In this document: piece by piece, positions 33,517 to 46,794 of the stretch
Position numbering within the stretch: position 1 is the stretch's first letter
Layout of the letters: each line of letters starts with the position of its first letter
NCBI GenBank assembly: GCA_963835685.1
Contig: CAWIGI010000004.1
Span: 1 to 64,000, forward strand
Source: DATAGF01 sp963835685
GTDB taxonomy: Bacteria; Actinomycetota; Thermoleophilia; Miltoncostaeales; Miltoncostaeaceae
Direction of reading: 5' to 3'
Length of the DNA stretch: 64,000 bases
Notes under the pieces: model-generated
Seen by the model: the letters and a program-made list of their open reading frames with translations, nothing else
What the model was told of the DNA's origin: nothing
Database searches by the model: none
Translations under genes and position numbers: made by a program

Positions 33517-34232
33517 AAACCTTGGAAGCCGACGCCGGCCAGCCGGGCGGTGAGGAGCTCGAGCTGGCGTGTTGCGACGAGCACCCCAGCGGCGATCACA
33601 AGGGTCGCCGCGGTCCACTGCACGACGCGCCAGCGATCGCGCAGCCAGTGGAAGGCCGACAGGGTGCCGCCCACCGCCAGACCGGCCAGCAGGAAGGGGA
33701 TTCCCATTCCCAGTGAGTACGTGAGAAGGAGCGACGCCCCGAGCGCCGGCGAGCCGGTCGGGGCGGCGGCGGTCAGGATGCTCCCGAGGATCGGCCCGAT
33801 GCAGGGCGTCCAGGCGACGGCGAAGGCACCGCCTGCCAGGCCGGCGCCGGCCAGGGTCGTTGGCCGGTGGGCGAGCCGCGGTCCACGGGCGCGCTGCAGC
33901 AGGCCCAGCCGTGGCAGGGCAACCATGGCGATGCCCATGGCGATCAGAAGGCCGCCGGCGACCCAGCTCAGCTGCGGCTGTGCCCTGACGAGCGAGTAAC
34001 CGAGCAGCCCTGCGCTTGCTCCGAGGGCGGTGAAGACCAGGGCGAAGCCACCCACGAAGGCAAGGGCGGCCGGGATCACCTGGCGCGGGCTGGCGCCCAG
34101 GCGGTCGAACGAGACGCCGGAGACGAAGGAGAGATAGCCGGGCACCAGCGCCAGCACGCACGGAGATGCGAAGGAGACCACGCCCGCGGCGAAGGCCACG
34201 GCAAACGCGATCAACGAGAGCTCGGCCACCAT
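33513..34232 (-). CDS. ccdA: Cytochrome c biogenesis protein CcdA (DsbD-like)
   Basis: 239 aa, six membrane segments in two inverted repeats. The two redox cysteines lie in FASPCVLALVPGYLSF and AWTPCIGPILGSILTAA, the standard CcdA positions. It moves electrons from cytosolic thioredoxin to extracytoplasmic CcmG. It lies downstream of ccmF with about 300 bp between, and before the small CcmF-tail-like frame and hemE. Confidence 0.93.
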   Translation of the reverse strand: MVAELSLIAFAVAFAAGVVSFASPCVLALVPGYLSFVSGVSFDRLGASPRQVIPAALAFVGGFALVFTALGASAGLLGYSLVRAQPQLSWVAGGLLIAMGIAMVALPRLGLLQRARGPRLAHRPTTLAGAGLAGGAFAVAWTPCIGPILGSILTAAAPTGSPALGASLLLTYSLGMGIPFLLAGLAVGGTLSAFHWLRDRWRVVQWTAATLVIAAGVLVATRQLELLTARLAGVGFQGL

Positions 34233-34531
34233 GCAGCGTCTCTCACCTACGGTCGAGGGATCGGGGGCACGGGAAGCGTCTCCGTGATCCGGGTCGGCCC
34301 AGCCCTCTCATCCTGCGCCCGTCCGCAGGAGGTCGGGCCAGCCTTCCCACCGAGCTCCTCGCAAGCTGGGGGGAGGCGAGGGCGACGGCCCCGCAGCGCC
34401 GGGCGACGGCGGATCTGCCCATGAGCCGGGGCAGTGTGGGCGAGAGCGTACGCCCGCACCGACCGCGCTTCGGCCCGCAAGGAGATGCGCCAACGCCGCT
34501 GTCGGGCATTTCGCTGAGACTCGCGGCGCGC
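34233..34531. other. Gap between ccmF and ccdA
   Basis: 299 bp without a credible gene. On the minus strand it would be the leader of ccdA and contains several short GC-rich inverted repeats. Pieces such as GGGAAGGC and GGATGAG recall a cobalamin riboswitch but the full arrangement is not convincing. Confidence 0.35.
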
Positions 34532-36535
<2,004 letters not shown>

Positions 36536-36551
36536 GGACGCGGCCGCCCGC

Positions 36552-36967
36552 TCACGTGGCGGTGTCCTCGGGGCGGTCGGTGAACTTGGAGGGGCAGAGC
36601 GTGATCAGCGAGTCGTTGCGGGCCACGAAGGTGCCGCCCTCCAGGCTGCCGGTGACCACCACCTCGCGCCCGGCCTTGAACTGGTCGGGCACCGAGCCCC
36701 GGTAGAGCACCGGCATCCGCTGGGCCGGGTCCTCCTTGTCGACGACCACAAAGCGCAGCCCCGCCGCGCTCTGGGCGGCGGCGGCCGGATCGGCCGGGGC
36801 GCCGCTGGCGACGGTGCCGTTGAGGCGGTAGGTCGTGTCGGCGCTCATGGCCAGCTCGCCGGGGCCGGCGTAGGTCTCCAGCGAGCCGCCGATGCTGGTC
36901 CAGGCCAGCCAGGCGCCGAGGCCCACGGCGAGGCTGATCGCGACGATGAACCGCAGGCGAGAGCGCA

Positions 36968-36968
<1 letters not shown>
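36552..36968 (-). CDS. ccmE: Heme chaperone CcmE, copy 2
   Basis: 138 aa, nearly identical to copy 1 at 19653 except for a few changes in the anchor. The attachment motif is again CPSKF (Cys125-Phe129) instead of HXXXY. It overlaps hemA copy 2 by one base and is followed by ccmF, so this is the copy set in the full maturation operon. Confidence 0.92.
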
Positions 36969-38233
<1,265 letters not shown>

Positions 38234-38237
<4 letters not shown>

Positions 38238-38455
38238 GCCCCTGCCGACTGCGGCGAGCCGCTGATCTCGGCCTCGGCACCCGGCCCCGCCTGCTCCTCG
38301 GGGGCCGGGGCGCCCTCGCGCTCCACCAGCCGCGCCAGCAGCTCCGCCTCGCGCGCGACGCGCGCCGTCCTCAACCCGAGGACGACCACGTAGACCAGGA
38401 GCGCGAACAGCACGACCCCGTAGGCCGCCACGACGAACTGGGCGCCGCTCGACAT
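38234..38455 (-). CDS. ccmD: CcmD-like small membrane protein, copy 2
   Basis: 73 aa from ATG 38455. The membrane segment and charged helix (VVAAYGVVLFALLVYVVVLG, RTARVAREAELLARLVEREG) closely match CcmD at 30355, with a longer acidic tail. Its stop overlaps the hemA start (ATGA), making ccmD-hemA-ccmE-ccmF one unit. Confidence 0.8.
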
Positions 38456-38499
38456 CGCTAGGGCTCGCTCCCGGGTCGCAGGGACGATCCGGCGGAGCG

Positions 38500-38535
38500 C
38501 CACCCCTCCGCCCCAGCTCCGGCGCGGAGGGGTGG
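38500..38535 (-). terminator. Hairpin downstream of propeller-cytochrome gene 3
   Basis: CACCCCTCCGC pairs with GCGGAGGGGTG, about 12 bp of stem counting the flanking bases, 16 bases after the stop at 38552 and before ccmD copy 2. Third copy of the family hairpin; no T-run. Confidence 0.55.
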
Positions 38536-38551
38536 GCTCACGTCGGCTTCC

Positions 38552-40657
38552 TTACCGGGCCAGCGGGTTGGGCCGGAGCTGCACGTGGCCGACGTACGAG
38601 CGCTGGACCTCGGAGTGCAGGACCGGGTCGCTGCCGTTGTCGAACCACAGCCCGCGGTTCTTCCAGCTGTTGCCCGGGCCGTCGATGCGCCCGTCCAGGC
38701 CCCGCGTGAAGAGGTTCTTGGGGTAGGGGACCCGGATGACCGTGAACTTCTCGGTCTTCTGGTTGAAGGCCAGCAGCGAGTCGGAGCCGGTGCCGTTGAG
38801 GATCACCGTGTCCACCCCCATGCCCAGCGTGTTGAACTGGTTGACCCAGAGGTAGTAGTGGAAGTCGGCGCTGTTCTCGGCGCCGGTGGCGATCGACGGG
38901 CCGGGGCTCTTGTAGAGCGTCCAGCCCTCGGGGCACTGGTCGCCGGTGCCCGAGGTGCGGGCGCACTTGGAGCGGTCGAACTTGGCCAGGTGGCCGGTGC
39001 CGCCCAGGCCGGCCCAGATGATGCCCTTGGTGTCGACGTCGACGCCGCGCGGGCCCCCGCCCGGTGCCGGCGGCCGGTAGACCTCGAACGCAACCTGGCC
39101 TGCTGTGTCGGCGTCGGGGTCGTAGCGGACGATGTTGCCGGGGTTGCCCGGCCGCCCGGTCCAGACGGTGTCGTCGACCGGGTTCGTGATGATCCCGTAG
39201 TTGAAGCCGTTGCTGTTCGTGTCCGCGGTGCCGTCGCCGTTGCTGTCGACCCTGACCTGCGACCAGCCCTGCGCGTCGCTTTCGGTCTCGCGCGGCCGCG
39301 CGGGGTCGAACTTGCTCGGGTCGAACCAGCCGAACACGTTGTTGTCGCCGCTCAGCCACAGCACGCCCTCCTCGTCGAACTGGAGGTGGTGGGTGCCGTA
39401 GCAGGTGTGGATGAGCACGAACTCATCCGTGTTGGTGTCGTAGTAGCCGAGCTGGCGGTGGCCGACGCTCGTCCGGGTCGCCGGCGCGCGATGCTCGGCG
39501 TTGGGCCCGGGCGGGGTCGAGCAGAACGCCGGGGGCGGGTTGTCGCGCCGCACCGCGGTCGTCATCCAGACCTTGCCGGTGTCGTCCATCATCGGGTTGT
39601 GGGGGTTGGCCGGGTTCTGGTAGGCGCCCAGGTGCGGGGTCACGCCGCCCGGGGCGGGCATGCCGAGCGTGGCGAAGTTCCACGGCGGCATGGTGGGGTC
39701 AAGGGTGGGCACCTTCTGCTCGTCGGCCTCGTGGGTGAGCGGGTCGACGCTCAGCAGGCGGTCGTTGCCGAGGTCGACGCCCCAGATCTTGCCGTCCGGG
39801 TAGAGCCTGGGGTTGCGCTTGTCGGTGGCGATCTCGTCGTGGGCGTAGACGTAGAGGGCCTCGTTTCGCGGTGCAGGGGTCGCCGGGTCGTCTTTGCCCC
39901 ACTGCCACTGGGTGATGACGAAGTTGCGCTCGATGCCCGTGGGCCGCGGCGGGGCCTCGGGGACCTCGCCCACCACGGCGATCCGCCTGCCCCAGTCGGC
40001 CAGGGCGTCCAGCAGGGCGTCGCGGCCCAGGCCGCTGGCGGTGCCGTTCATGACGCCCGACTTGAGGAGGCCGGCGTCGAGCCTGGCCCGGTCGCCGCGC
40101 ATGCCGCGCGCGCTGGCCGAGCCCATCTGGTGGCAGAGCTGGCAGCCGAGCTTGAAGTCGCTGATCCAGGCCTGCTTGTTGCGCATGCCCGGCAGGGACT
40201 CGGTGTTGGCCGGCGGCCTGAAGAGCGAGAGCCAGTAGTTGGCCGGGTAGTGGGCCGCCCGCTCCTGCGGGGTGGTCGCGACCTCGGCCGCGATGTCGAT
40301 GTTGGGGTTGGGGCCGGTGCGCCCCACGCTGGCCGGGACCTTGGCCGAGTCGCGCAGGCCGTAGCCGCGCACCCAGACCTGGTAGTCGGCCAGGGGCATC
40401 TCGGGCAGCACGAAGCGGCCCTGGTCGTTGGTGACGACGATCTTGCGGTAGGGGGTCGGCAGGTCGGAGGTCTCGGCGATCACCCAGACGCCGGCCTCGC
40501 GGCCGTCGCCCGAGGTCACCTGGCCCTGTATGAAGCCAGTCGGCCCGCCCGCCCCGGGCCCGCCCTGCTGGCCGGTTCCAAGGACTGCGCCCAACGCCAT
40601 CAAGGCGACCACCGTGGCGACGGCAGCAGCGATCGACAGGGGCCGTTTCGCACGCAT
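38552..40657 (-). CDS. Exported CXXCH cytochrome/beta-propeller protein, paralogue 3
   Basis: 701 aa from ATG 40657 (GGAGGTTCCCGG upstream). Order as in the other two: signal peptide (MRAKRPLSIAAAVATVVALM), carboxypeptidase-regulatory-like domain (about 40-112), CQLCH at 172-176, propeller with DVDTKGIIWAGLGGTGHLAK. It is the most diverged of the three and has extra residues near 275-290 and in the blade loops. It is divergent from the intact quinoprotein gene at 40851 and precedes the hairpin and the ccmD-hemA-ccmE-ccmF operon. Likely an extracytoplasmic electron carrier or sensor; substrate unknown. Confidence 0.85.
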   Translation of the reverse strand: MRAKRPLSIAAAVATVVALMALGAVLGTGQQGGPGAGGPTGFIQGQVTSGDGREAGVWVIAETSDLPTPYRKIVVTNDQGRFVLPEMPLADYQVWVRGYGLRDSAKVPASVGRTGPNPNIDIAAEVATTPQERAAHYPANYWLSLFRPPANTESLPGMRNKQAWISDFKLGCQLCHQMGSASARGMRGDRARLDAGLLKSGVMNGTASGLGRDALLDALADWGRRIAVVGEVPEAPPRPTGIERNFVITQWQWGKDDPATPAPRNEALYVYAHDEIATDKRNPRLYPDGKIWGVDLGNDRLLSVDPLTHEADEQKVPTLDPTMPPWNFATLGMPAPGGVTPHLGAYQNPANPHNPMMDDTGKVWMTTAVRRDNPPPAFCSTPPGPNAEHRAPATRTSVGHRQLGYYDTNTDEFVLIHTCYGTHHLQFDEEGVLWLSGDNNVFGWFDPSKFDPARPRETESDAQGWSQVRVDSNGDGTADTNSNGFNYGIITNPVDDTVWTGRPGNPGNIVRYDPDADTAGQVAFEVYRPPAPGGGPRGVDVDTKGIIWAGLGGTGHLAKFDRSKCARTSGTGDQCPEGWTLYKSPGPSIATGAENSADFHYYLWVNQFNTLGMGVDTVILNGTGSDSLLAFNQKTEKFTVIRVPYPKNLFTRGLDGRIDGPGNSWKNRGLWFDNGSDPVLHSEVQRSYVGHVQLRPNPLAR

Positions 40658-40728
40658 CCGGGAACCTCCGTCTGGGGGGGTGGTAACTCCTACCATGCGG
40701 CACGAATTCGGGAAAGGTCGGGCGAGAT

Positions 40729-40747
40729 CGATCGGCTGAGCCGATCG
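40729..40747. promoter_or_regulatory. Palindrome between propeller-cytochrome 3 and the quinoprotein gene
   Basis: CGATCGGCTGAGCCGATCG, a perfect 9+9 inverted repeat around one base, 72 bp upstream of the cytochrome ATG and 104 bp upstream of the quinoprotein ATG. The right half and following TTC recur upstream of ccmC. Confidence 0.55.
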
Positions 40748-40850
40748 TTCGGTGACAAGCGCCAAAAACTCCCACCCCACCTACCCAGCCCAAGGGGGCC
40801 GCCTTAGGGTCGCTCTCAGTAGGGTCGCTCTCACCCCCCAGAGGTCCCCC

Positions 40851-42414
40851 ATGATCCGCAGAAGGTCCCTCGCGCTGGTCGCCGCCGCCGTGGCGATCGC
40901 CTTCCTGAGCCTGGGCGCGGTGCTCGGCACCGTCTCGGAGACGACGGGCCAGGCGACGGCCGGCTCCTCGGCCGAATGGGTTCTCCCCAACGGCGACCTC
41001 TCGAACCACCGCCGGGCGAACTCCCAGATCACGTCGGCCAACGTGGACGACCTCGAGGTCGCCTGGACGCGCGACGTGGCCGGAACCACCGCCTATGGGT
41101 CCTTCGCGTCCATGCCGCTGATCGCCGATGGGACGGTGTACCTGCACGACCTCCAATCGAACGTCGCCGCGGTCGATCTCGAGTCGGGTGAGACGAAGTG
41201 GACGCGCGACTACAACCAGGCGGTCATCGGGCCCAACGGCCTGGTCCTGCACGAGGGGACGCTCTACGGGGTCACCCGGACGACCGTCTTCGCCCTCGAC
41301 CCCGCCGACGGATCCGAGCGGTGGCGTCGCAACGTCCTGACGGGCGGCCGGCACTTCTCGATCGCGCCCCAGGTGCATGACGGGCGCCTCTACGCCGGGA
41401 CGATCACCCGGGCCGGCGGCGGGATCATCTTCGTCCTCGACGCCGAGACGGGAGACACCCTCTGGACCTTCAACACGCTGAAGGATCCGACGGTCATCCC
41501 GGCAAACGTGGCCGCGGGCGGCGTCTGGTACACCCCCCTCGTCCGTCCCAACGGCAGCGTCTACTTCGGCACGGGCAACTCGTACATCACGCCCAGGCAC
41601 GGCCTCGAGCACCCCGACGAGATCCTCTACACGATCAGCCTCCTCAAGCTCGACTCCCGCACGGGGAAGCTCGACTGGCACTTCCAGGCGGTGCCGAACG
41701 ACTTCTACGACTGGGACCTGCACCTCTCGCCCCTCTGGGTCCAGGACCGCGGCCGCCCCATGGTCATCGCCTCGGGCAAGGTGGGCTACATCTACGCGCT
41801 CAACCCGAGCAACGGCAAGCTGCTCTGGAAGACGCAGGTCGGCGACCACAACGGCCACGACAACGACTCGCGGATGGCGCTCGAGAACCCGGGCAGCATC
41901 ACCGACATGATCAACGCCGCCATCGCCGACGGCGGGATGGAGCTCGAGCCGGGGGTCTACGGGGGCGTCGAGACCCCGATGGCCTACCAGGACGGCGTCG
42001 TCTACGCGGCCGTCGTCAACCTCGAGACGACCCTGTGCGGCCCGCCCCTCCAGCCCCCCGCCTGCCTCGACATCAACTACGGCGGGGCGACGGGCACCTT
42101 CGACTTCACGAACAACGAGGGCGAGATGGTCGCGCTCGACGTGAAGACCGGGCGCGTCATCTGGTTCGACGAGGCTGCCGGCGATGGCCCTCGGCGCCGC
42201 GACCATCTCCAACGACCTCGTCTTCACGACCACCTTCGACGGCAAGGTCGTCGCGCTCTCGCGCGAGGACGGCTCCATCGTCTGGCAGGACGACCTGCCG
42301 GCGAGGACCAACGCGCCGCTCACGATCGCCGGCGACACCCTCGTGACCGCGGCCAGCTTCCCCGCGTCCGGGCAGAGCGGCCCCAAGGTCGTGGCGTACC
42401 GCCTGGCGCCATGA
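40851..42414 (+). CDS. PQQ-type beta-propeller quinoprotein oxidoreductase, frameshifted near the end
   Basis: About 520 aa. Signal peptide (RRRSLALVAAAVAIAFLSLG), then tryptophan-docking propeller repeats (AAVDLESGETKWTRDYNQAV, FALDPADGSERWRRNVLTGG, YALNPSNGKLLWKTQVGDHN, LDVKTGRVIWFDEA). This is the PQQ-dependent alcohol/sugar dehydrogenase fold. The frame shifts near 42175 and ends LSREDGSIVWQDDLPARTN to the stop at 42414. Substrate cannot be read. Pairing with a c-type cytochrome is usual for such enzymes, supporting a functional link with the divergent propeller cytochrome. Confidence 0.85.
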
Positions 42415-42620
42415 GAGCGGTGAGGGGTCCAGTTCGGGTCGCGAGAGTTCTCGGGCATGAGGCGAGCCCTGCTCTTTACGCGCGCCCGCAGCCCCGGCAG
42501 CGCCATCGCCGCCTCGCCAGAGAAGGCGCCCGACCCGCTGAGCAGCGGGGCGAGGTCGCTCACGTTGACCACGACAGCCAACCACAGCGTCCATCAAACG
42601 TGACGCCCCCCGGGGTCCGG

Positions 42621-42977
42621 ATGGACGTGAGCGAAGTGCCGGGCGGCAGGGTGATCGCCACGCTCTACGGGGGCCTCGGCGTCCACTTCGCAGACCAGGT
42701 CCGCGACGTCCTGACCGCGGCCATCCCCTACGGACGCCCGGCGCTGTTCCTCGACCTTCGAGACGTCGAGTTCATCGATGTGGCCGGCGCTCGCGTCCTC
42801 CACCAATCCCACCTGCTGGCCCAGTGGCGCGGTGGGCGCCTTGTGCTCGTATCCCCCCAACCGACCATCCGGCAGACCATCGGGCTCCTCGGGCTCACCG
42901 ACATCCCGATCACGGACGACCGGAGCGTTCTCGGGCATCTCGGAGACCCCGACGACGCCGCGCCGGAGGGCGGCTAG
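42621..42977 (+). CDS. STAS-domain protein (anti-sigma antagonist-like)
   Basis: 118 aa with the STAS order: VIATLYGGLGVHFADQVRDV, ALFLDLRDVEFIDVAGARVL, LVLVSPQPTIRQTIGLLGL. The site where antagonists carry a phosphorylatable serine (usually D-S-S/A-G) reads D-V-A-G, so switching by phosphorylation is unlikely. ATG 42621; GTG 42600 also fits. The 200 bp before it hold no gene. No partner kinase is nearby. Confidence 0.75.
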   Translation: MDVSEVPGGRVIATLYGGLGVHFADQVRDVLTAAIPYGRPALFLDLRDVEFIDVAGARVLHQSHLLAQWRGGRLVLVSPQPTIRQTIGLLGLTDIPITDDRSVLGHLGDPDDAAPEGG

Positions 42978-42981
42978 GAGA

Positions 42982-43959
42982 CGTGGAGAGGCACTCGGTC
43001 CAGGGGGTCGCACCGGGCCGCGGCTCGGCAAGGGGCCGCGCGACTGGCCGACGCCGCTCGAGTTCTGCGCCTTCGTCACGCTGGCGGAGAGCCTGCACTT
43101 CGGGCGCGCCGCCACCAAGCTTGGTCTCGCTCAGGTCGTCGCTCTCGGAGGCAATCCGCCGGCTCGAGACGAAGCTCGACCTCATCCTCTTCGAGCGGAC
43201 CTCCCGCTGGGTCGAGCTCACCGCCGAGGGACAGCGGCTGCTGCCGCTCGCCCACGACGTCTGCCAGGCACTCGCGGCGGCGCAGGCCGTTGCCGGCCCG
43301 CCGTCGCCAAGCGCGTCGCACACGTTCACGATCGGCATCGAGTTGCCCGGCCTCGACGAGCTCACGCGTCCCGTGCTTTCTCGATTTCGCGCCCGCCACC
43401 CCGACACGCAGTTGGTGCTTCGTGAGTTCAGCTGTGCCCACGGCTTTTTCGAGATGGGGCTCGACGCCGCTCTCGTCAGGACGCCGGTCCTCGACGAGCG
43501 TCTGGTGGTCCACCCGCTCGCGACGGAGCCTCGCGCGTTCATGCTCCCGCCGGATCACCCGGCAGCGGATGCCGAGCAGGCGTCGCTGATCGACTTCCAG
43601 GACGAGTCCTTCGTGGCGCAGAGGCCCGCGCACCCGTTGCGCGGGACTACTGGCTGGCGCTGGAGCAGCGCGGGGGCGAACTGCCGCGGATCGGCGCCGA
43701 GGTCTTCACGGCGGGGGAGATTCATCACGCCGTCCTTCATCTCGGCGCGCTCGCGATTGGGCTCGATTGTCGTGCGGGCGGCATGCCTGGTTCGGGGCTC
43801 GCGGCCGTGTGCGCCGTGGACCTACCAGACAACATCATCGGGCTCGTGGTGCGTGCGGACGAAACGCGCCCCGTGGTCCTGGACTTCGTGGACGTCATCC
43901 CCCCGCTGGTCGCCGAGTACGCCGACCTCGCTTCCACGTTGACGCCGCTGCAGTCGTGA
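42982..43959 (+). CDS. LysR-family regulator 2, frameshifted
   Basis: The HTH is split: EFCAFVTLAESLHFGRAATK (one frame) continues after a shift near 43125 as SLSEAIRRLETKLDLILFER. The effector domain (FTIGIELPGLDELTRPVLSR, FEMGLDAALVRTPVLDERLV) runs until a second shift near 43635, then YWLALEQRGGELPRIGAEVF to the stop at 43959. It is the same subfamily as LysR 1 and 3. The start is unclear; GTG 42982 precedes but needs another frame change. Two or three shifts make either decay or poor sequence likely. Confidence 0.75.
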
Positions 43960-44099
43960 CGACGGTCTCCGCTTGGAGAGACACCGGATTTCACGCCGCG
44001 GCACCGATCCCCTCGTCGTCGGCGGACTGGGGTCGCCAAGGTGCCAATGATGTCCGAGGCGGGGCCGTCGAGTGTGATGCCCATGATCCTCGGGCGCAC
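43960..44099. other. Short gap without a gene
   Basis: Nothing recognisable between LysR 2 and the aldo/keto reductase gene; no clear promoter or hairpin. Confidence 0.4.
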
Positions 44100-45328
44100 A
44101 TGTCGCTGGTTGGCCGGGCGGGGCGTGGGTGGGCGGCCATAGAGACGCATCCCTCTCACACTCTGTTGCCGGGCGCGAACACGTCCTCGAGGGCCACGAG
44201 AGCCGCCGGGCCCGACCCTGGCCACGTCGCCCTCGGCTCGTGGAGCGGGGGGCGTTACGTACGCTTCGGCGTCCCGGTTGACGAGGACCGCCTCGCCGCG
44301 CTGCTGCGGCCGGGCGGCGGCATCCACACAGTGCTCACCGCGGACGTGTACGGCGAGGGCGGCGCGGACGCGCTGGTGGGGCGGGCCCTGGCGGGCCTGC
44401 CGCGAGACTACGCTCTGGTGGGGGCGGTCGGCCACGACTTCGTCGGGGGCGCCCGTGACGGCGCCAAGGGGTTCCCCCGCTTCACCGACTCCCGCCTGCG
44501 CGGCCCGGACGGCTACGCGGGCTACCTGCGCGGTGCCGTCGAGCGCAGCCTGGAGCGCTGCAGGACCGACCGGCTCGATGTCCTCCTGCTCCACAACCCC
44601 GATCGCATCGGCTACTCGTCGGAGGTGGTCTGGCGCGCGCTCGCGGACCTGCGGGACGAGGGGCTCACGGGTGCCCTCGGCGTGGCCCCGGGGGGCCCGC
44701 CAACGGCTTCACGCTCGACGTCATCGCGTGCCTCGAGCGCTTCGGAGCAGAGATCGACTGGGCGATGATCATCCTCAGCCCCCTCGGGCCCTGGCCGGGG
44801 CTCCTGGTGCTGCCCGCCTGTGCCCATCACGGCGTGCGCGTCATCGCCCGGGTCGTCAACCACGGCGGGGTCTTCCACGGCGGCGACGTGCCTGAGGAGG
44901 GACAGCTCCCCCCACACGACCACCGCGCCTTTCGTCCTCCCGGCTGGATGGCCGAGGCCCGCCGGCGCCTGGAGCGCATCCGCCCCATCGGCGCCCGCCA
45001 CGGCCTCAGCCCCCTGCAGCTGGCCTGCCAGTGGACGCTCGCCCAGGCACCGGTGGCCTGCGTGCCCCCCACGCTCATCCAGGAGCCGGGGCCGGCGGCC
45101 CGCCCGATCGAGGACAAGCGCGCCGACCTGGCGGGCGTGCCGGCGAGGGTGCTCCTGAGCGCCGAGGAGATCGCCGAGATCGCCCGCGTGGGCGAGAACG
45201 CGGGCTGCATGGCCCTCAAGGGCGGCACCCCGGCCCACGAGGGCGGCGAGCGGGCCGACTCGTGGGCGCTCAGCGAGGACCTCCGCTCGGGCATCGTGCC
45301 CGAGCGGGACTTGGTCGCCCTCGGGTAG
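44100..45328 (+). CDS. Aldo/keto reductase, frameshifted
   Basis: The similarity begins at ALGSWSGGRYVRFGVPVDED (about 44230) and shows the TIM-barrel pieces TVLTADVYGEGGADALVGRA, DRLDVLLLHNPDRIGYSSEV and, after a shift near 44690, ANGFTLDVIACLERFGAEID, QLACQWTLAQAPVACVPPTL and LSAEEIAEIARVGENAGC. It is a NADPH-dependent oxidoreductase of the AKR superfamily with unknown substrate. ATG 44100 is in frame but gives an atypical 40-residue lead; the real start may be an alternative codon near 44220. It lies between two lysR genes. Confidence 0.8.
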
Positions 45329-45530
45329 CCGCTCTGCCTATCCGTGCCCGCCGGAGGAGTGGTACCTCTGAGCGACTTCGGCCGACGCAAGGTGGTGATG
45401 TTCCGAGACCCGGCCGGTCGCCGAGGTTCGGCGATTTTCCACGGTCCCGGCTTGACATCGTCGGGGAGGTTTTGTGTGTTTTGCGGACCTGTCACCCGGG
45501 CAGGCATTGGCGTGGAGAGGCGCGCGCGAG

Positions 45531-46502
45531 GTGGCGACCAACACGGCGGCCACGCGGATCGGCCGGAGCGCGAGGGGCGAGCCGACGGCCCACGAGCTGC
45601 GCGTCTTCATCCGGCTGTCGGAGGACCCGCACTTCGGGCGGACGGCCAGACGCCTCGGTGTCGCCCAGTCATCCCTGTCGGAGACCATCCGCCGCCTCGA
45701 GGCGAAGCTCGATGTCGTGCTCTTCGAGCGCACGTCTCGGCACGTCGAGATCACCGACGCCGGAGCGGAGCTCCTCGGCTCCGCCCGCGAGGCGCTCGAG
45801 CGCCTGTCCGCCGTCCGCGACATCGTCGCGCCGCCGGTACCCGCCCAGGCCGAGTTCAGGGTCGGGATCGAGGGGCACGGCCTCGCCGAGCTCAATCGCC
45901 CGATCTTCGGGGGGTGGATGGCCCGCCGGCCGGAGATGCGGGTGGTCATCAAGGAGTGCGCCGGGCTCCCCCAGGCCTTCCTCGACGGCCGGTTCGACGT
46001 GGCCCTGGTGCGCACACCACTCGAGGACGAGCGCGTCGAGAGCCACGCCGTCGCAACCGAGACGCGGGGGCTCGTCGTCCCGGCGGCGCATCCTGCGGCA
46101 GGGGGGGACGGCGCCTCGGTGCTCGAGTTCCTCGACAAGCCCTTCATCGCGCTCGGGCCGAGAGTCCCCAGGACGCGGGACTACTGGCTCGGCCGCGAGC
46201 TGCGCGGCGGCGAGCCGCCCCGGATCGGCGGGGAGGCGGACAACACCTGGGACGCGCTGCTCGGCATCGCCCACGGAGGGCTCCTGACCCTGGGGTGCCG
46301 CTCCTTCGTCCGCGCCTTCCCGTCGGCGGGCATCGCCTTCGTCGATGTCACCGGCGTCGCCCCCTGCACGCTCTCGGTCGTGACCCGCGCCGGCGAGGGC
46401 CGACCGGTCGTCGCGGAGTTCGTTAACTTGGTCGGGGCCGTCGTGTCGAGCACCGCCGGCCTCGCTCCGGAGATCACCCCGCTTTCCACGGGCTCGCGGT
46501 AG
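45531..46502 (+). CDS. LysR-family regulator 3
   Basis: 323 aa, very similar to LysR 1 (HTH AHELRVFIRLSEDPHFGRTA, RRLGVAQSSLSETIRRLEAK; effector FRVGIEGHGLAELNRPIFGG). The GTG at 45531 is chosen because the preceding GGAGAGGCGCG leader matches that of LysR 1; a GTG at 45474 is also open. It follows the aldo/keto reductase by 200 bp and precedes the MoaD-like gene. Its target is not evident. Confidence 0.9.
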   Translation: MATNTAATRIGRSARGEPTAHELRVFIRLSEDPHFGRTARRLGVAQSSLSETIRRLEAKLDVVLFERTSRHVEITDAGAELLGSAREALERLSAVRDIVAPPVPAQAEFRVGIEGHGLAELNRPIFGGWMARRPEMRVVIKECAGLPQAFLDGRFDVALVRTPLEDERVESHAVATETRGLVVPAAHPAAGGDGASVLEFLDKPFIALGPRVPRTRDYWLGRELRGGEPPRIGGEADNTWDALLGIAHGGLLTLGCRSFVRAFPSAGIAFVDVTGVAPCTLSVVTRAGEGRPVVAEFVNLVGAVVSSTAGLAPEITPLSTGSR

Positions 46503-46511
46503 GCTCCGTCG

Positions 46512-46757
46512 ATGGAGGTGCGTGTCCGTCTCGGTGCCGGGCTGTCCCGGCTCTCCACCGCGCCGGCCCACACGCTGGAGCTCGAGGAGGGTGCGACCGT
46601 CGAGGACCTGCTCGCCGGCATGCGCGACCGCGAGCCGGACCTGGCCCCGGCGCTCGGCTCGGCGCTGCCCGTGATCGCGGGCGTGCACGCCGAGCCGCGC
46701 CAGCGCCTCGAGGACCGCCAGGAGGTCGCCCTGCTGCTGCCCGTCTCCGGAGGCTGA
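46512..46757 (+). CDS. MoaD/ThiS-family ubiquitin-like sulfur carrier
   Basis: 81 aa with the beta-grasp order: VRVRLGAGLSRLSTAPAHTL, ELEEGATVEDLLAGMRDREP, ending VALLLPVSGG. The C-terminal Gly-Gly is the site of adenylation and thiocarboxylation in this family. No moaE, moeB or thiF gene is near, so the sulfur-transfer pathway is unknown. It lies 9 bp after lysR 3. Confidence 0.85.
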   Translation: MEVRVRLGAGLSRLSTAPAHTLELEEGATVEDLLAGMRDREPDLAPALGSALPVIAGVHAEPRQRLEDRQEVALLLPVSGG

Positions 46758-46794
46758 CGGCGCACGAGCGCCACGACTGAAACGGAGCCCGCTG

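Noticed and set aside
34233..34531. Possible cobalamin riboswitch upstream of ccdA
   Set aside because: Scattered GGGAAGGC, GGATGAG and GGAGAC pieces are present, but the B12 box and core pairing are not convincing and the downstream gene is not cobalamin-related. A covariance-model search would decide.
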